Shown here piece by piece: positions 60,400-64,000 of a DNA stretch of 64,000 bases. How positions within the stretch are numbered: the first letter of the stretch is position 1; each line of letters starts with the position of its first letter. A model generated the notes under the pieces. The model did not search any database and was not told where the DNA came from. It saw only the letters and a list, made by a program, of their open reading frames with translations. The DNA is from Acanthochromis polyacanthus (taxonomy: Eukaryota > Chordata > Actinopteri > Pomacentridae), in the NCBI RefSeq assembly GCF_021347895.1, contig NC_067123.1, forward strand, positions 6,143,828-6,207,827, read 5' to 3'. Both the position numbers and the translations under genes were made by a program.

Positions 60400-60915
60400 G
60401 CAAAGTAATCTTCAACAGAAGAGTACTGTCTGTCTGTATACACACACATTTATTCCCTTGACCAGATTTTTCTTTAGTCCATCATCCAGCAATGTATTGC
60501 ACTTAGTAATTTTTGGATATTTTGTCTAAATAGTGTTTGCTTACGTAATCTGCTCATCATTTTCTGGCTTGTTCACTGAAATGTTGAAATCATCAAAATT
60601 GTTGCAGATTGTAATTTTCTTTGTCTGCTAATTGAAAAATCCCTTAGTTGTTGCAGTTCTGATCAGTTAGTAACATTAAGCTTTATCATAAATTACTGTA
60701 CAGTATTTTTCTGTTCTAGTATTAATTTATTAATATACTTAACACTTAACATAATACTTGAGTCATCAATTCAACACTAATGCACTGTTTCATGTGCATA
60801 TATAATTTATTGCCAAAATTGTGGTTACACAATATGTTGTGCATGTTTTGTGCAAAAATGCCTCAAGTGATTAATATTGGCATTAAATAATTATTATTTC
60901 ACAGAGCACTGATAT
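60400..60915. other. AT-rich intergenic DNA, nothing recognised
   Basis: No exon or known repeat. Confidence 0.5.
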
Positions 60916-60919
60916 CCTG

Positions 60920-61292
60920 GTTGGTTGGATGGATGGATGGATGGATGGATGGATGGTTGATTGGATAGATGGATGGATGGATGATGGATGATGGATGATG
61001 GATGATGGATGATGGATGATGGATGGATTGATGGATGGATGGATGGTTGGTTGGATGGATGGATGGATGGATGGATGATGGATGATGATGGATGGATGGA
61101 TGAATGGATGATGGATGCATTGATGGATGGATGGATGGATGGTTGGTTGGATAGATGGATGGATGGACGATGGATGATGGATGGATTGATGGATGGATGG
61201 ATGGATGGTTGGTTGGATGGATAGATGGATGGATGGTTGGTTGGATGGATGGATGGATGGATGATGGATGATGATGGATGGTTGGTTGGTTG
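60920..61292. repeat. (GGAT)n microsatellite, second array
   Basis: GGAT/TGAT array with a repeated block of about 115-130 bp (GGATTGATGGATGGATGGATGG). Confidence 0.95.
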
Positions 61293-61299
61293 TTTATTT

Positions 61300-62280
61300 A
61301 ACAAGTAGGACTTCATCTAACAATATTTTGAAATAGTATTTTTCAGCATTTTGTGAAAAAAAGACAAACTGGTAAAGTAACATTAACTTCTTTGAAATTT
61401 ACAGTTAAAAACATGTTAAATAATGTTGTTGCTTTTTTTAAAAAAATGTGTGTTTATTAATAGTAATTCAATCTTTTACGATACCTTACAATAAATTGCA
61501 CTATTTTTACTTTATTCAAATAAGCAAAAACTACTTCACACATATCTGCCATTGCCTTTGAAACAAAAACATGTATTTTAAAGATTAAAAATCGTTTTTC
61601 AACAGTTAATTTACAGATTTCCCCTGTTTTATTAAAGATAATAAATAGTGAATGACAGAAAAAAAACTATAAATTTGCATGTTAACTGTAAATAAAAAAA
61701 GGCTATAACTGCGCATAATGTCCACACGTGCACATCAAAAACACGTGGCCATAAAATTACATTCATTTTTACTTTTAAATCACCTAAAAATATCATTATT
61801 TTACAGATATTTGCTGCTATTTCCACCATTTTGGAGAGTTACAGTGCTCTACCCATCTTTTCTACCCATCCTTGCTGACGGATTTTCACTCTTTTTAATG
61901 GATTTTTTTACAGTGTTCTTTTCAACCTATCAGTAATTACTGCTTTGAATTATTTACGTGGTTTTTCACAAGCGTGTACTCACTACTGTTGTGTACTACA
62001 ATGTGAGTCAAAGCAGAAGCGATGCTGTACATATAGAACTCCATTAATAGATGAACATAAAACAACCACTGCATGCAGAGTTAATTCTCACTTATACAAT
62101 ATTTATCCCAGGATCCTTTGCACCGTCACAGATATAGCCTCTTCTATAATCACTGTGCATTTACTTAGTGGTACATAACCCTACTGTCTAATTAATAGTT
62201 TTTGAAACTGTTTTTTTTTTCAGAGTTCTCTTGAAATAAACATTTTTCTGCTTTTTAACTGGGATTTTCACAATAAAATT
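61300..62280. other. Intergenic DNA, no gene seen
   Basis: 61760-61850 resembles 51735-51850 (TTTTACAGATATTTGCTG); otherwise unremarkable. Confidence 0.4.
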
Positions 62281-62281
62281 T

Positions 62282-62283
62282 CC

Positions 62284-62319
<36 letters not shown>

Positions 62320-62362
62320 GTGGTAGTAGTAGTAATAATAATAATAACAATAATAATATTTG
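62282..62362. repeat. (ATT)n then (AGT/AAT)n microsatellite
   Basis: About 12 ATT units followed by AGTAGTAGTAATAATAATAA. Confidence 0.85.
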
Positions 62363-62559
62363 TTTCAGAATCTGAAATTTATCATCTATTCAGCTGATTT
62401 GCTGCAGACTATAAAAAATATTGAGAGGTTTGGGAAGAATATTAAAGTCAGAATTACCTATAAAAACATATTTAGAAACAAAAGCTCAAAAAGATGCTAC
62501 ATATTCAGTCCAAGAAAAGCTGCATTTAACTCATCATGAGACTCAAATCATGGTTGGTT

Positions 62560-63880
62560 GGTTCCATTTTTTAACTGTAATTTTAAATGAATTTGATGTC
62601 ATTTTACAAGTTTAAATAATATTAGATAATCGCTAGTAAAAACACAGAAAGAGAAAAAAAAATCCCTTGTTGATACAGTTATTAACTGTCATTTTTATGA
62701 CAATTTGGTGTCATTTTTTTCAGTTTTTTTTACTGCCAGACTTTCAGTTTTGTTCATGGATTCTTCAAAATATATATAGTTATTATCTGTAACTTAACTA
62801 AACCTGTTCAAGAAATTAGAGCTTAAAAGGTGTTTTAAAATTATTTTTTTCTTCTTGTGTTGCTTGTAACGTTTTAAGCATTTATTTTCAGTGAAGTTCA
62901 TAAGAATTAGAATCATTTTCTTGTTTAAAGTCATTGTGGTTCTTTGTGGATATGTATTCTATAGGACACACACGTACAAGTCTGTATAATAAAGTTAAAC
63001 GTACTGCAGCTGGAAGGCAGCAGCACAAAATCAAACCTATTTTCCCCTGAGGCTCCTCTCTCCTGTCACTGAGATGCTAGCTGTTGTTGCTACCTGTCAT
63101 CTCCAACAAAGAGCTGCTGTTTCCCCCGTTTTCTTTAGTTCTTCACCAGAGAAGAAGAAAAAACATGTGAATCTAACTCTGAGAAAGAAAAAAAAAAAAC
63201 AACCTCTGAAAGCTTTATTTCTGAAATTTCAATCCTGGAGGTTTCCTGTGTGACCCACATGCAGCAGCATTAGGGGCTCTTCATTAATCACACTGATATG
63301 TGAAGTCAATGAGCTAATGCTAATGCACTGGATGAGGACATTTACTGTACGACTCCTGGAGGAATTCTGTCATGGGTGGGCATGAATATTGTATGTTTAT
63401 GACATGAGCTGCACTCAGTTATCACCAGCAGAGCTCTGAAGACAGAACAACAAGGACAGGGTGTGAAAGGCAGGAAAAAATGTGTGAGAGGGAGTGAAAA
63501 GACAAAGAACACAACTAAAATCTAAAACTCTGTGTGGATGTGGTGAACAGCAAAATGAAATCTTCAAGCTCGTAGACAAAAATAGGCAGCAATTACAGAA
63601 ATGGCCTTTAATTATGTGATGATAGCAGCTCTGTACGGCTGCACTTATGAACCTGAAGGCTGGTGTTCAGCAGGGGGAAGTAACTAAGTGCAATCTTGAG
63701 GTTCTTCACTTGAGTGTCTCCATTTTGTGTGACTTCGTATTTCCACTTGACTGCATTTCAGAGGGAAACTCAGAGCCTATATTTGGATGTTTTCTCTTTT
63801 TATTACTAATTGGTGCTAAAAGTGAAATGGAGATCATCAGTGAACGAGTCTCAGTGATTGGAGGATAAAGACTCGTGGAT
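62560..63880. other. Intergenic DNA, no gene seen
   Basis: Short ORFs only. 63000-63480 is more balanced but has no supported exon. Confidence 0.4.
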
Positions 63881-63885
63881 CTGGA

Positions 63886-64000
63886 CATGTTCTAATATTC
63901 TCATGTTCTAATATTCACATGTTCAAATATTCTCATGTTTTAATATTCTCATGTTCTAGTTTTCTCATGTTCTAGTATTATCATGTTCTAATATTCTCAT
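63886..64000. repeat. 16-bp minisatellite CATGTTCTAATATTCT, continuing past the window
   Basis: Seven near-perfect 16-bp units, cut by the window edge. Confidence 0.9.

Larger units (their letters stand above)
58565..62555. repeat. Pair of about 165-bp direct repeats
   Basis: 58565-58730 and 62395-62555 share GATTTGCTGCAGACT, AGAATAT.AAAGTCAGAA, CATTTAGAAACA, CATATTCAGTCCAAGA.AAGCT and CTCAAATCAT. Transposon remains and a GGAT array separate them. Confidence 0.7.

Noticed and set aside
60894..61316. His-Pro-Ser-Ile repeat ORF
   Set aside because: Direct translation of (GGAT)n.

Overview
The window is vertebrate nuclear DNA, almost certainly from a ray-finned (teleost) fish. It has GT-AG introns, a 13-exon translation-factor gene, Tc1/mariner and hAT transposons of the kinds common in fish, an RTE-like LINE with the usual fish 3' end, and a very high load of micro-, mini- and satellite repeats. 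No prokaryotic features were seen.

Genes. Both genes are on the minus strand. (1) eif3e is complete at 33197-46863. Its 13 coding exons join in frame to 446 aa, encoding eukaryotic translation initiation factor 3 subunit E (INT6). The promoter has a perfect CRE-like palindrome, a candidate 5' TOP start and a short 3' UTR. (2) Downstream in the same orientation lies the 5' part of a spectraplakin gene (macf1 or dst). Four phase-compatible exons at 31072-31231, 28517-28554, 19789-19944 and 7448-7655 encode a membrane-anchored alternative N-terminus. The last exon stops just before the actin-binding calponin-homology exons, which must lie left of position 1. A GC-rich spot near 12.6-12.96 kb looks like a second promoter with a non-coding first exon that would start translation at the ATG inside the 7.6 kb exon.

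Layout. 1-7.4 kb: spectraplakin intron with a fold-back element, an intact Tc1 transposon, a TIR element and a 1 kb GATAA-type array. 7.4-31.2 kb: the four exons separated by introns rich in tandem arrays (about 250 bp, CAGTCTAAA, about 170 bp twice), a split Tc1 remnant, a truncated LINE and MITEs. 31.2-33.2 kb: intergenic, with an AAAGTTGCTCT minisatellite. 33.2-46.9 kb: eif3e, whose introns hold a RecQ-carrying TIR element, internally duplicated blocks and a hAT MITE. 46.9-64 kb: intergenic, no gene recognised, dominated by (GGAT)n, (GGTT)n and AACCACAAAG-type arrays, with nested transposon remains at 58.7-60.4 kb.

The two genes work separately: eIF3e in translation initiation, the spectraplakin in linking actin, microtubules and membranes. 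The strongest leads are structural: a duplication shared by spectraplakin intron 1 and eif3e intron 12 in which one copy gained a satellite; a 9-bp-TSD transposon carrying a RecQ helicase fragment; a copied eif3e splice donor; and a minisatellite found twice beside the same MITE terminus. No clearly new biochemical system was seen.
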